DNA of 64,000 bases, from NCBI RefSeq assembly GCF_030068505.1, contig NZ_JAQOSO010000003.1, positions 22,635-86,634 on the forward strand, in the 5' to 3' direction. The notes below the pieces were generated by a model that did no database searches, was not told the origin of the DNA, and worked only from the letters and a program-made list of their open reading frames with translations. Position numbers and translations under genes: made by a program. The DNA is from Roseofilum capinflatum BLCC-M114. Its GTDB lineage: Bacteria > Cyanobacteriota > Cyanobacteriia > Cyanobacteriales > Desertifilaceae. Of the stretch, positions 44,905-53,843 are shown in pieces. How positions within the stretch are numbered: position 1 is the stretch's first letter; each line of letters begins with the position of its first letter.

Positions 44905-45859
44905 AATTTCGGTAGTTATTCCCGCTTATAATGCCATGGCTTATCTTCCCGAAACCCTGGAAAACCTTCTGCAACAAACTTGGCAAGATTTTGAAGTCAT
45001 TGTCGTCAATGATGGCAGTTCCGATGATACCCCTCAATGGGTCGCTGAAGTCAGAGATCCTAGGGTTAAGTTAGTTTCCCAAGAAAATCAAGGTTTAGCT
45101 GGAGCAAGAAATACAGGAATTGCCCACGCTCAGGGGGAATACATTGCCTTTCTAGATGCTGACGATCTCTGGGAAAAAACTAAATTAGAAAAACAGCTCC
45201 AGAGTTTAGAACAAAATCCTAACGTTGGACTGGTTTATACTTGGGTGCTGCTGATTGATGCTCAAGGAAAAAAAACAGGGCGAGTGTTTAAAAGTGAGGC
45301 ACAAGGGAAGGTTTGGCAAACTTTAATTGAAGAGAATATTGTTGGGTGCGGGAGTGTGGCGATGGTGCGCCGAGAATGTTTTGAAACTTGTGGCCTGTTT
45401 GATAGAAATTTAAAGTCATTTGTGGAAGATTGGGATATGTGGCTTCGTATTGCCTCTCACTACCAATTTTCGGTTGTTCCTGAACCTTTAGTTTACTATC
45501 GGCAACATGCCAATAGTGCTTCTCGGAATTGGAGTGCCATGGAAGAGAGTTATAAAATTGTCATTGAAAAAGCGTTTGATTCAGCTCCTCTGGAAGTGCA
45601 AGATATGAAGAATAAGAGTTATGGTCGCGCTTACTTGTGCTTGGCTTGGAAGCCTTTACAAAGTGCAGAAAAAGATTATCAGACAGCAGCTAAGTTTCGT
45701 GAAATTGCCATAACTTACTATCCCCAGTTAATCTGGACTAAGGAATATTGGCGTTTGAGTTTGGCGATCGTTTTGATGCGATCCCTTGGCCCCGATCGAT
45801 ATCAAACGTTTTTACAATGGGTTTATAGCTTACGTCGGCAGATCTTTGTTCTGAAATAA
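44897..45859 (+). CDS. GT2-family glycosyltransferase
   Basis: This is a 320-aa GT-A glycosyltransferase. ISVVIPAYNAMAYLPETLEN opens the protein, followed by VNDGSSDDTPQW, GLAGARNTGIAHAQGEY and the DxD-type FLDADDLWE. The acceptor region has GCGSVAMVRRECFE and EDWDMWLRIA. AGGAGG precedes its start within the end of the polymerase gene. It resembles the GT2 gene at 50006. Confidence 0.92.
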   Translation: MPKISVVIPAYNAMAYLPETLENLLQQTWQDFEVIVVNDGSSDDTPQWVAEVRDPRVKLVSQENQGLAGARNTGIAHAQGEYIAFLDADDLWEKTKLEKQLQSLEQNPNVGLVYTWVLLIDAQGKKTGRVFKSEAQGKVWQTLIEENIVGCGSVAMVRRECFETCGLFDRNLKSFVEDWDMWLRIASHYQFSVVPEPLVYYRQHANSASRNWSAMEESYKIVIEKAFDSAPLEVQDMKNKSYGRAYLCLAWKPLQSAEKDYQTAAKFREIAITYYPQLIWTKEYWRLSLAIVLMRSLGPDRYQTFLQWVYSLRRQIFVLK

Positions 45860-45889
45860 TTAACTGAGTCAATTCAATTATACAAACGA

Positions 45890-47158
45890 ATGGTAGGAAA
45901 ACTCTTAAACCTCGATCGCTGGAAAAAGTTGCTCTCCAATCGGTTTCTACGCAATGCTGGATGGTTGGGACTGGCAGAACTGGCTAACCGTATTTTCCGC
46001 TTAGGGACAACCGTGACTTTGGCACGAATGTTTAGTCAAGAAGACTATGGGTTAATGGCGATCGTTTATACCGTTTTTGAGTTTGCTAATGTACTGACCC
46101 TCCGAAATGGATTAGGGGCAAAAATTATTCAAGCTGACGAAGCAGATCTTGAAGATATCTGTAATACTTCATACTGGATTAACTGGATACTCTGTATTTC
46201 AATAACCCTCTTACAATGTGGTCTGGCTTTTCCAATTGCCCATCTCTACGGCAGTCCAGAGTTGGTCTTACCCCTTTGTGCCCTATCTTCCATGTATTTA
46301 TTATTTCCTTTCTTCATGGTTCAAGGGGCGTTGATCGATCGCGAAAATCGATTAAAAATTCGTGCTTTTTGTTACGCAGGACAATCGCTAATTAGTAATA
46401 TAGTGACCATTACCCTTGCCTTATTCGGCTTTGGCGTGTGGGCGATCGTTTTATCCCTGGTCTTATCCACTCCCATCTGGATTCTAATCACTTGGAAAAA
46501 TCACCCTTGGAGACCTCGAAAATCTATTACATTTGCCAAATGGAAAACTGTAATTAACTATGGGCGTAATATGCTCGGAATTGATCTCTTGATCAGAGTC
46601 AAAAATAATTTGGATTACTTAATTGTGGGGAAAATTTTAGGATTAGATGCTCTAGGGATTTATTTCTTCGCTTTTAATGCTGGATCAGGAATTACCATGA
46701 ATGTAGTGAATGCCCTAATGTCAGCTTTATTTCCTCATTTGTGTGCCGTTCGAGATCAACTCCAACTCCTGAAACAAGAATATTTTGATAGCCTGAAGAA
46801 AGTGGCCAAAATTCTAATTCCGTTAGTATTGCTACAAACCATACTTGCTCCTTTCTATGTTCCCATTATCTTTGGCTCTAAGTGGTCGGAAGCTATTCCT
46901 ATTTTAATGATTATTTGTCTTTCAGTTATTCCTAGAGCCTATAAATGGGCCTCTGCGTCTTTAATGAATACTGTGGATAAAACTCATATTTCGTTGCAAC
47001 TCGACCTACTTTACACCCTAGTATTTGCTGTAGTGCTTTGGACAGTAACTCCCTATGGAATTCTGTCGGTCGCAGTCAGCGTTCTTATTCTGCATATACT
47101 CATGTCATCTTTTGTCAATTGGATTTCAATACGCCTGGTCTTTGCAAAGATTTTGTAA
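45890..47158 (+). CDS. Wzx-like oligosaccharide flippase
   Basis: This is a 422-aa MOP-superfamily transporter with about twelve membrane helices. LGTTVTLARMFSQEDYGLMAIVY near residue 35 and GKILGLDALGIYFFAFNAG mid-protein are typical of the lipopolysaccharide exporter (RfbX/WzxC-like) group. It would flip lipid-linked repeat units across the membrane for the Wzy-like enzyme. It follows the GT2 gene by 30 bp. Confidence 0.88.
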   Translation: MVGKLLNLDRWKKLLSNRFLRNAGWLGLAELANRIFRLGTTVTLARMFSQEDYGLMAIVYTVFEFANVLTLRNGLGAKIIQADEADLEDICNTSYWINWILCISITLLQCGLAFPIAHLYGSPELVLPLCALSSMYLLFPFFMVQGALIDRENRLKIRAFCYAGQSLISNIVTITLALFGFGVWAIVLSLVLSTPIWILITWKNHPWRPRKSITFAKWKTVINYGRNMLGIDLLIRVKNNLDYLIVGKILGLDALGIYFFAFNAGSGITMNVVNALMSALFPHLCAVRDQLQLLKQEYFDSLKKVAKILIPLVLLQTILAPFYVPIIFGSKWSEAIPILMIICLSVIPRAYKWASASLMNTVDKTHISLQLDLLYTLVFAVVLWTVTPYGILSVAVSVLILHILMSSFVNWISIRLVFAKIL

Positions 47159-47240
47159 AGATTGTAGAAATAGCAAAAAAATATGCTATCTTTAGGATTA
47201 ATAAATGAGTGTGAACTGTCTAATATATTGAGGAAAAGCG

Positions 47241-48233
47241 ATGTCTAACCCCCAAGTTACTATTGTTGTTGTTCCTAGAGAGCGTTTTAGTTACACTCAA
47301 AAATCTCTGGAAAGCATTTATCAAAATACTCATTTCCCCTTTAATTTGGTTTATGTAGATGGCAACTCACCTTCTCCCTACAAAACCTATCTTGAACAGC
47401 AAGCACGAGAGAAGCAATTTAAGCTGATCAGGACTGACCATTTTTTAGCTCCTAATCAAGCGCGTAACTTGGGATTGGCTGAAGTTAAAACCAAGTATCT
47501 CGTCTTTATTGATAATGATGTCTTAGTTAAGCCAGGCTGGTTAGAAAACTTAGTTAATACGGCTGAAAATACGGGTGCTTGGCTGGTTGGCCCCCTCACC
47601 TTGATCGGAGATGATTTTAAGACCATTCATATAGCCGGTGGAACCATTGAACTAAGGGAAAAAAATGGTAAACGCTCGATGATCCAAAAGCGTCCTTTCA
47701 TGACTCGCCCACTGGCAGAATTTGAGTCTCAGATTAAACCAGGGGCAACGGAACTCCTGGAATTTCATTGCATGTTAACTCGCCGTGAAGTTTTCGATAG
47801 TTTTGGCCCCTTAGATGAACAATTCATGAATATGTGTGAAGAGGATGACCTCTGTATGGAAGTTGCCAATGCGGGTCATCTGATTTATTTGGAACCGAGT
47901 GCTGTGGTTTCATACGTTGCTCCCTCTCCTTCTGAATTTGCATGGTCTGATTTACCCTTTTTCTTTATTCGCTGGAGCGATAGCTGGTGCAAGATTAGTG
48001 TGGAGCATTGTCGTGAAAAATGGAATCTTGCAGATGATGCAGTTTTTCCCAAACATACTGAGAAATTTGTGCGAGATCATCGCTTTTTGGTTATTCCCAG
48101 ACCCAAGAAGTTAGCGGGTTACTTCCTCTATGGCTTGAAGAGAGTTATGCTGTTAGGCTTATTGAAGCCTATCATGGATTGGAGGGCGTTACAGCTCCCT
48201 AGAAACCCAGGGCAAAACCTCTATTCAACTTAA
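47241..48233 (+). CDS. GT2-family glycosyltransferase
   Basis: This is a 330-aa GT-A enzyme. Family segments include QVTIVVVPRERFSYTQKSLE, APNQARNLGLAEVKTKYLVF and the DxD motif in FIDNDVLVKPGWLE. The C-terminal half has ELLEFHCMLTRREVFDSFGP and EEDDLCMEVANAGH. GAGGAAAAG precedes the start. It is part of the exopolysaccharide cluster; a bulged hairpin follows. Confidence 0.9.
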   Translation: MSNPQVTIVVVPRERFSYTQKSLESIYQNTHFPFNLVYVDGNSPSPYKTYLEQQAREKQFKLIRTDHFLAPNQARNLGLAEVKTKYLVFIDNDVLVKPGWLENLVNTAENTGAWLVGPLTLIGDDFKTIHIAGGTIELREKNGKRSMIQKRPFMTRPLAEFESQIKPGATELLEFHCMLTRREVFDSFGPLDEQFMNMCEEDDLCMEVANAGHLIYLEPSAVVSYVAPSPSEFAWSDLPFFFIRWSDSWCKISVEHCREKWNLADDAVFPKHTEKFVRDHRFLVIPRPKKLAGYFLYGLKRVMLLGLLKPIMDWRALQLPRNPGQNLYST

Positions 48234-48254
48234 GCTTGCTACGGGATCGAGAGA

Positions 48255-48297
48255 AAGGAGTGACTTGGAATTCAATAGCTCTTCAAGTCAACTCCTT
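48255..48297 (+). other. 13-bp hairpin with one bulge after GT2 gene
   Basis: AAGGAGTGACTTG (48255-48267) pairs with CAAGTCAACTCCTT (48284-48297), with one bulged base and a 16-nt loop. No U-tract follows. It lies 22 nt after a stop codon and before the 48327 gene and may mark a transcript end. Confidence 0.5.
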
Positions 48298-48326
48298 GAG
48301 TTTCAATCAAAAACTAGAAGTTTAAT

Positions 48327-48869
48327 ATGCCTCTAATTCGTCATCTAGTAACCCATATTGCATCCTATTTTCAGGCTCGCAGTCTGAGAAAGCAGTATCA
48401 ATACCACCAGTTGGATAGAGAAGAAACAAGACGAGATATTGTTCACTTCTCTATCACGGAAAATAGTGGATTACAAGTCTATTGGAAAAGTCTCAAAGCG
48501 GGAGTTAGTGTAGCTGTTATATTTTGTACTTTTGAGTATGAGGCTCTTCGATTTGATTGTTTTCTTTCAGGAAAAGGGCATTTTCATCTTCAACTGATGG
48601 AGTGTCAAGATAAATGCAAGGAGCATCTATTGATGGCTGAATCCATTGTTGAAGAACAAATTGATCGAGCAATATTTGAGTTGGAAAATAATTTATATTA
48701 TTACCTACAGCGTCACCCCGATCGCCGAGTGCGGGTATTGAAGGTGGAGCGATCGCAATTGAAAGCAGCAACACAAAGCGCCAGAGCTAAAATGCTGCAA
48801 GATTTACAGACCATTAAAACAGATGGCATTAAGAGTAATCCTATACAAATAGCGAACTCAGACTCTTAG
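48327..48869 (+). CDS. hypothetical protein, 180 aa
   Basis: I do not recognise this protein. The N-terminus (LVTHIASYFQARSLRKQYQY) is helical and basic. Residues about 40-75 form a short beta-rich segment (GLQVYWKSLKAGVSVAVIFC, DCFLSGKGHFHLQLM). The C-terminal half is a long charged helix (ESIVEEQIDRAIFELENN). No signal peptide or full membrane helix. It sits between glycosyltransferase genes and an aldo/keto reductase, so it may belong to the exopolysaccharide region. Confidence 0.6.
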   Translation: MPLIRHLVTHIASYFQARSLRKQYQYHQLDREETRRDIVHFSITENSGLQVYWKSLKAGVSVAVIFCTFEYEALRFDCFLSGKGHFHLQLMECQDKCKEHLLMAESIVEEQIDRAIFELENNLYYYLQRHPDRRVRVLKVERSQLKAATQSARAKMLQDLQTIKTDGIKSNPIQIANSDS

Positions 48870-48919
48870 GTAAAAAAGCAGAAATTGAGTCAGGCTGTGA
48901 GAAAGAGAAATAGAGTGTA

Positions 48920-49972
48920 ATGATAAAAAGATACATTAAGCGATATCTAGAGGCGATCGCCGACTTCACTGACACCAGTCAACCCCCCCAGCGCAGTCCA
49001 GAACTCCTGACCCAGATCGACCAAACCACCATGGAATATACCACCTTGGGTCGAACTGGACTGAAAGTCAGCGTTATGGGTTTAGGCAGTGGTGGATATA
49101 GCCAAATGGGTCAAAAAACCGGTAAAACTAAAAAAGAATCCGTAGAATTAGTGCGTACAGCACTCGATTTTGGCATTAATTTCTTCGACACTGCTGAAGC
49201 CTACAACACAGAGCATATCATTGGTAAAGCCATTCAACCCATCGAGCGCGAACAAGTCATCCTATCAACCAAAAAAACTCTCATCGATAAAGGTCGCCTA
49301 ATCACGAGCAAAGAGCTGGTGAAAGGTATTGATCGTAGTCTGTATAATCTTCGTTCTGACTATATTGATATTTATAATCTTCATGGTGTAAAACCCGATC
49401 AATATAACTATATCTTGACCGAGCTTGTACCCGTTTTATTCAAGATGCGTGATGCGGGTAAAATCCGGTTTATTGGCATTACCGAAGCCTTTATTGACGA
49501 TCCTAGTCATCAAATGTTACAGCGTGCGGTTCAAGACAATTGTTGGGATACCATTATGTTAGGATTCAATATCCTCAATCAATCTGCACGACACCAAGTT
49601 TTACCTCAAGCGATTGACAAAAAAATTGGGGTACTGGCAATGTTTGCAGTTCGTCGTGCCTTAAGCAATCAAGAAAATCTTAAACAAGCCATACTCCGAT
49701 TAAAAAACATGGGATATTCTGAGCTAGAAGATCTAGATCGAGACAACCCTCTAGGTTTTCTTTTTCATGAACAAGGTGCTAAAAACATTACTGATGCAGC
49801 GTATCGCTTTTCCCGCCATCAACCTGGAATTGACTTAGTGCTATTTGGAACAGGAAACGTCGAGCATTTATCCGCTAACATCACGTCATTATTAAGTCCT
49901 CCATTACCAAGTTCAGATACACTCAAGCTGAACCAAATATTTACAAAAGTAGATGACTTTACAGGAAATTAA
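48920..49972 (+). CDS. aldo/keto reductase family protein
   Basis: This is a 350-aa TIM-barrel oxidoreductase. The catalytic tetrad appears as D and Y in FFDTAEAYNTE, K in VILSTKKT and H in DIYNLHGVKP. The first about 40 residues form an added helical segment before the usual start TTLGRTGLKVSVMGLGSGGY, which makes this protein longer than a minimal member. NAD(P)H-dependent carbonyl reduction is expected; the substrate is unknown. Its place in the exopolysaccharide cluster could mean a sugar precursor. Confidence 0.85.
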   Translation: MIKRYIKRYLEAIADFTDTSQPPQRSPELLTQIDQTTMEYTTLGRTGLKVSVMGLGSGGYSQMGQKTGKTKKESVELVRTALDFGINFFDTAEAYNTEHIIGKAIQPIEREQVILSTKKTLIDKGRLITSKELVKGIDRSLYNLRSDYIDIYNLHGVKPDQYNYILTELVPVLFKMRDAGKIRFIGITEAFIDDPSHQMLQRAVQDNCWDTIMLGFNILNQSARHQVLPQAIDKKIGVLAMFAVRRALSNQENLKQAILRLKNMGYSELEDLDRDNPLGFLFHEQGAKNITDAAYRFSRHQPGIDLVLFGTGNVEHLSANITSLLSPPLPSSDTLKLNQIFTKVDDFTGN

Positions 49973-50005
49973 CAAATATAATAGCAATCTTAGCTCTATT
50001 GGCTT

Positions 50006-50923
50006 ATGCCTAAAATTTCAATTATTATTCCAACCTATAATGCAGAGAGAACGATCGCTTCCACCCTGAAATCGGTCTTAAATCAAACCTTTTCTGATAT
50101 TGAAATCATTATTATCAATGACGGCTCCACCGATAACACCCTTCAAGCCATTGAGACTTGTCAAGATCCAAGGATTCGGGTACTATCCTACGATAATGCT
50201 GGAGTTGCTATGGCCCGGAACCGAGGAATATCCAACGCTACAGGAGAGTATATTGCCTTTATTGATGCAGACGATCGCTGGACGACTGACAAGCTAGAAC
50301 TCCAGCTTCAAGCATTGCAAGAACACCCAGAAGCCGGAGTAGCTTATAGTTGGACAATTGATTTTATAGACACTCAAGAAGATCGACAATTACCGGGTAA
50401 ACCGGTTTACTTTTCAGGAAATGTTTATCCTCAACTCTTAACCTCTAATTTTCTCCTTCATGGTTCTAATCCTTTAGTCACCCGTCAGGCAATTGATTCA
50501 GTCGGAGAATTCGATCCCAACTGCACCCCTTCAGAAGATTGGGACTATTATATTCGGTTAGCCGCTCAATTCCCCTTTATAGTCGTACCTAAGCACCAAA
50601 TTTTTTACCGTCAGTCCACTACCTCTAGTTCATCCAATATCCCTAAAATGGAAAAAGCTGGTATTTATACCATAGAAAAAGCCTATAATGCAGCGCCTTT
50701 TCAGTACCAACATCGGAAAAAACAAAGTCTTGCACTTTTTTTTCAATACTGCGCTCAACGCTATATTCAATGTAGTCATAATCGCCAGGACATCCAACCT
50801 GCCCTAAATAAATTATTGCAATCTTTATTCTTATACCCTCCCAGTCTAGGCACAGAGTATTTTCAACGTCTTTCTCTAGGATTTATGAAACGCTGGATAT
50901 TCAAACATTTCCCTCAAGCTTAA
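50006..50923 (+). CDS. GT2-family glycosyltransferase
   Basis: This is a 305-aa GT-A enzyme closely patterned on the GT2 at 44897. It opens ISIIIPTYNAERTIASTLKS, followed by INDGSTDNTLQAIE, GVAMARNRGISNATGEY and FIDADDRW. Later are LLHGSNPLVTRQAIDSVGEF and PSEDWDYYIRLAA. It follows the aldo/keto reductase by 33 bp and precedes the second membrane-family copy by 26 bp, which suggests one transcript. Confidence 0.92.
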   Translation: MPKISIIIPTYNAERTIASTLKSVLNQTFSDIEIIIINDGSTDNTLQAIETCQDPRIRVLSYDNAGVAMARNRGISNATGEYIAFIDADDRWTTDKLELQLQALQEHPEAGVAYSWTIDFIDTQEDRQLPGKPVYFSGNVYPQLLTSNFLLHGSNPLVTRQAIDSVGEFDPNCTPSEDWDYYIRLAAQFPFIVVPKHQIFYRQSTTSSSSNIPKMEKAGIYTIEKAYNAAPFQYQHRKKQSLALFFQYCAQRYIQCSHNRQDIQPALNKLLQSLFLYPPSLGTEYFQRLSLGFMKRWIFKHFPQA

Positions 50924-50949
50924 GATAACTACCGTATTTAACCCCAATT

Positions 50950-51597
50950 ATGATTTTTTCTAACCTCAAGAAAACTCTAGGAGTCTTAGTTTTTTTATAC
51001 CTTCCCATTTTGGCAATTCTGATTTTGATTAAAATTCAAGATAGAGTGCCAATTTATTATCTGACCCTCGATCCAATTGCTGTAGGAAATAACCCATTTT
51101 ATACAGGAGCATTATCTAATATTGGTATTCTCTTCTGGTGCGCTGCAACTACTGTCTGCTGGTTCTGTTTTGCTCTTCTGATCGAACTGAAAGAAAAAAA
51201 GAGGTTGCAGTTGTTTTTTCTGGCTTCAGGCGCACTGACTGCTTTACTCTTATTTGATGATTTATTTGTTCTTCATTCTATTGGGTTTCCCCAATATCTG
51301 AAAATTCCAGAAGAAAGTATTGTATTTATCTATTTATTGATCATCCTAGGATATTTATCTGTATTTCGCCAAGTTATTTTATCTACAGACCCTATTTCAT
51401 TTATTTTTGCCTTGATCTTCTTTGGTCTATCTATTCTTTTTGATAAGGAAGTTCTACCTATCCCCGATTACTGGTTGGATAATGGGAACAATTTATTGCT
51501 AGAGGATGGGTTTAAAATATTGGGTATTGTGAGCTGGTTTTATTACTTTGTTCAATTGGGAATTACGGAAATAAAAAAAGTTTATTTAAATCGCTAA
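50950..51597 (+). CDS. polytopic membrane protein, unrecognised family, copy 2
   Basis: This is a 215-aa protein with about six membrane helices. It is very similar to copy 1 at 36635 from LKKTLGV onwards, but with a shorter first loop. Shared motifs are YYLTLDPIAV, SNIGILFWCAATTVCWF, LLLFDDLFVLHSIGFP and NGNNLLLEDGFKILGIVSWF. The family is unknown to me. Its place inside the exopolysaccharide locus suggests a link to surface glycan or envelope assembly, though copy 1 is next to fra genes. Confidence 0.72.
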   Translation: MIFSNLKKTLGVLVFLYLPILAILILIKIQDRVPIYYLTLDPIAVGNNPFYTGALSNIGILFWCAATTVCWFCFALLIELKEKKRLQLFFLASGALTALLLFDDLFVLHSIGFPQYLKIPEESIVFIYLLIILGYLSVFRQVILSTDPISFIFALIFFGLSILFDKEVLPIPDYWLDNGNNLLLEDGFKILGIVSWFYYFVQLGITEIKKVYLNR

Positions 51598-51728
51598 AAA
51601 TTACCAGTACCAGGGGCGATCGCAGATACAGCGCAAAGCGCTGTATGTAACAAAAAATAAAGATTTTTCTGAGCAACCAAGTTTAATGATACATTAAGAG
51701 AAGATTAAAAAATGATGATTCTAATAAT

Positions 51729-51808
51729 GGGCATCTCTATTCATTGCCGTTTAAACGGCGAGGATAGGTTCTGATCGCCTTCAGGAATTTGAATAAATAG
51801 AGGTGCCC
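51729..51808 (+). promoter_or_regulatory. candidate cis-regulatory RNA hairpin or small MITE covering the RBS
   Basis: GGGCATCTCTATT (51729-51741) pairs with AATAGAGGTGCCC (51796-51808) as a 13-bp helix with one G-U pair. The enclosed 54 nt contain competing inner helices: GCCGT-TTAA-ACGGC (51746-51759) or GGCGA with TCGCC (51757-51779). The RBS-like AGAGG (51799-51803) lies inside the outer helix and 7 nt before the ATG at 51811, so translation would depend on opening this helix. A short transposable inverted-repeat element would look similar. Confidence 0.5.
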
Positions 51809-51810
51809 TA

Positions 51811-52518
51811 ATGTATTCACAGAAAGAGTCAGATCCCAAGCTCCATAGCTTTATCTCTAACATTGCCAAGAGAAAAACAATAATTTTTGTCTTTGTCATG
51901 GTTCTGTTAACTCTATTAATTCTTAAGTGGCAAAATTGGATTCATCCGGGTTATCTAACCCGAGACCCGTCAGCAATCTTAGAAGCTCCATTTTATATCG
52001 GGATAATTTCCAATATAGGGATCTTGATGTGGTGTGCTTCAACTTCAATTTGCTTCTTTACTTTTGCGATTACTCGCAAGCATTCGACTGCGATGATGTC
52101 GTCTTTTCTCTTGGGTTCTGGAGCCATCAACTGCTTACTCCTCTTCGATGATTTTTTCTTACTTCATGAAGAGGTCTTCCCTGGCTATTTATATAACTAT
52201 TTATATACAAGCGAAAAGAGAGTTGTGGCAATTTATCTAATGTTCGGGCTATGGTATGCTTGGAAAAACAGAAAAATAATTCTTAAGACTCGTTTTTTAT
52301 TGTTGATTATCGCTATTTCGTGTTTTTTATTATCCGTTGTATGCGACCAAGCAACATCTTATTTTCCAGAGGCTTGGGTAAAAGATGGTACGAAAATCAT
52401 AATTGAAGATGGATTTAAGTTTCTAGGAATTGTTAGTTTTATTTATTACTATATTAATTTTTGTTTTGATTATATCAATCAAGTATTTGGTCACAAAGGA
52501 GAGGGTAGAATAAATTGA
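51811..52518 (+). CDS. polytopic membrane protein, unrecognised family, copy 3 (diverged)
   Basis: This is a 235-aa protein with about six membrane helices. It is diverged from copies 1 and 2 but keeps YLTRDPSAI, SNIGILMWCASTSICFF, LLLFDDFFLLHEEVFPGY and IIEDGFKFLGIVSFIYYY, so the acidic pair, His and EDGFK are the conserved core. The N-terminus is longer and charged. Its start is enclosed by a predicted RNA helix. It follows copy 2 by 213 bp, suggesting an old tandem duplication. Confidence 0.7.
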   Translation: MYSQKESDPKLHSFISNIAKRKTIIFVFVMVLLTLLILKWQNWIHPGYLTRDPSAILEAPFYIGIISNIGILMWCASTSICFFTFAITRKHSTAMMSSFLLGSGAINCLLLFDDFFLLHEEVFPGYLYNYLYTSEKRVVAIYLMFGLWYAWKNRKIILKTRFLLLIIAISCFLLSVVCDQATSYFPEAWVKDGTKIIIEDGFKFLGIVSFIYYYINFCFDYINQVFGHKGEGRIN

Positions 52519-52548
52519 CGATCAAATCGAGTTCGACCCCCTAGAACA

Positions 52549-53616
52549 ATGTACAGAACGCGATCGCTCTGGATATCGATCCTCATTTTTACCCTAATCA
52601 TCGCTTGCAACACCTCTTCCTCCTCTGTTCCCCAACTCCGCGATAAGCATCATCAACCGTTTTCGAGCGAGAGTATCTGGAACATGCCCATTGGTTCCGA
52701 TGCCCAATACACTCCAGCAGGTTTGGGCCAAGCTCAATGGGTTTCTCCTGAAATTAACTATTACATTGTTACCCAACAGAGCGATCCTCAAGTGCCGTGG
52801 TATTTTCCTCAACATTGGGGGGTGGGGCGATGTGAGTTGGGGGGCAGACAACTGGGTACGATTCATGTGCCAGCAGACTTAATTGTTCCCGATGCCACAG
52901 AAAACGAAACGCCCAATAATGCGGCTGCTTTCCTCGCTCCCGATGGAGAAACCTTAATTCAACTCAATCCTTTAACTCGCTGCGAACCAGGTGGGCCCGT
53001 TTTTGGCTATCCCACCCCCAGAGAAGAAAGTATCTATGGCATGGGAATTACGGGAGGTCAAGGGGGTTCTGGATTATCGAGTATTGGGGGGGCGATTCGC
53101 TCAGGGGAGTTGTTGCCTTCTGCGCCTCCCATTCCCCATGTTCTAAAATTATTGGTCTATGCCCATCAATATCTCTATCGTGAACCTCCGGGATATCGAT
53201 GGCCGGCTGTTCGTTCTGATGCTTATGCCTACAATGATGATTCTTCTATTAGATATGGTGGCTCCAATCCCAAGTTAGTGATGGGCGCTCTCTTAGCCAT
53301 TCCTCCAGAGATGAATGAAGAGGATTTAGGGCTGCAAACCCTGCCGGGAAAAAAGCTATTTCACGCCCTACAGGACTATGGCGGGTATATCGTTGATGAT
53401 ACGGCTTGGGATAATTATGCGATCGCCATCGAAAACAGAGCCGAAACCGAATTTAAGTCTGTTTATGGTTATTCCTTTGGTAAAAATTCTGGGCCCTTTT
53501 ATGAGGATATCAATCAACTCTTTCGAGCTTTATCCATCGTGGAGAATAATACCCCTGAAACCCTGGGAGGAGGAGGAACACCCCGCCAACCCCTAGCTCC
53601 TCCCATTGGGAATTAA
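52549..53616 (+). CDS. exported lipoprotein of unknown function
   Basis: This is a 355-aa protein with a lipoprotein signal peptide; the lipobox is IIAC, with C20 as the acylation site. The mature part has aromatic and Gly-rich segments (SESIWNMPIGSDAQYTPAGL, VPWYFPQHWGVGRCELGG, GITGGQGGSGLSSIGGAIRS) that look like a beta-rich catalytic or carbohydrate-binding domain, but I cannot name a family. VRSDAYAYND and YGGYIVDDTAWDNYAIAIEN are further distinctive stretches. Position at the end of the exopolysaccharide cluster suggests a role in processing or anchoring the polymer. Confidence 0.65.
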   Translation: MYRTRSLWISILIFTLIIACNTSSSSVPQLRDKHHQPFSSESIWNMPIGSDAQYTPAGLGQAQWVSPEINYYIVTQQSDPQVPWYFPQHWGVGRCELGGRQLGTIHVPADLIVPDATENETPNNAAAFLAPDGETLIQLNPLTRCEPGGPVFGYPTPREESIYGMGITGGQGGSGLSSIGGAIRSGELLPSAPPIPHVLKLLVYAHQYLYREPPGYRWPAVRSDAYAYNDDSSIRYGGSNPKLVMGALLAIPPEMNEEDLGLQTLPGKKLFHALQDYGGYIVDDTAWDNYAIAIENRAETEFKSVYGYSFGKNSGPFYEDINQLFRALSIVENNTPETLGGGGTPRQPLAPPIGN

Positions 53617-53827
53617 TATCAAGTCCGATTAAACAGTTGTCATTGCGACCGCAGGGAAGCATTCGCGCTTCACGTTTCACGCAAGCTTCGCTTTCATGTC
53701 CGCGAAGCGGAAACGCAATGACAAATCATCGTAGGGTGGGCAGGAGGAGGGAGCGACATCATTCAAATTCGACAAACAGACCCTGCCCACCTTACCCGGT
53801 ACTTTGATGATTACCCGGACTTGATAT
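53616..53827. repeat. MITE-like element with perfect 12-bp terminal inverted repeats
   Basis: ATATCAAGTCCG (53616-53627) is perfectly inverted as CGGACTTGATAT (53816-53827). The inner 188 bp contain CATTGCGACCGCAGGGAAGC, GCGAAGCGGAAACGCAATGA and GTAGGGTGGGCAGG motifs that also occur elsewhere in cyanobacterial spacers. The left end overlaps the last base of the lipoprotein stop codon. No transposase is encoded. It shares its ends with the elements at 4951 and 8662 but has a different interior. Confidence 0.8.
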
Positions 53828-53843
53828 GAAGACAAATCCTCCT

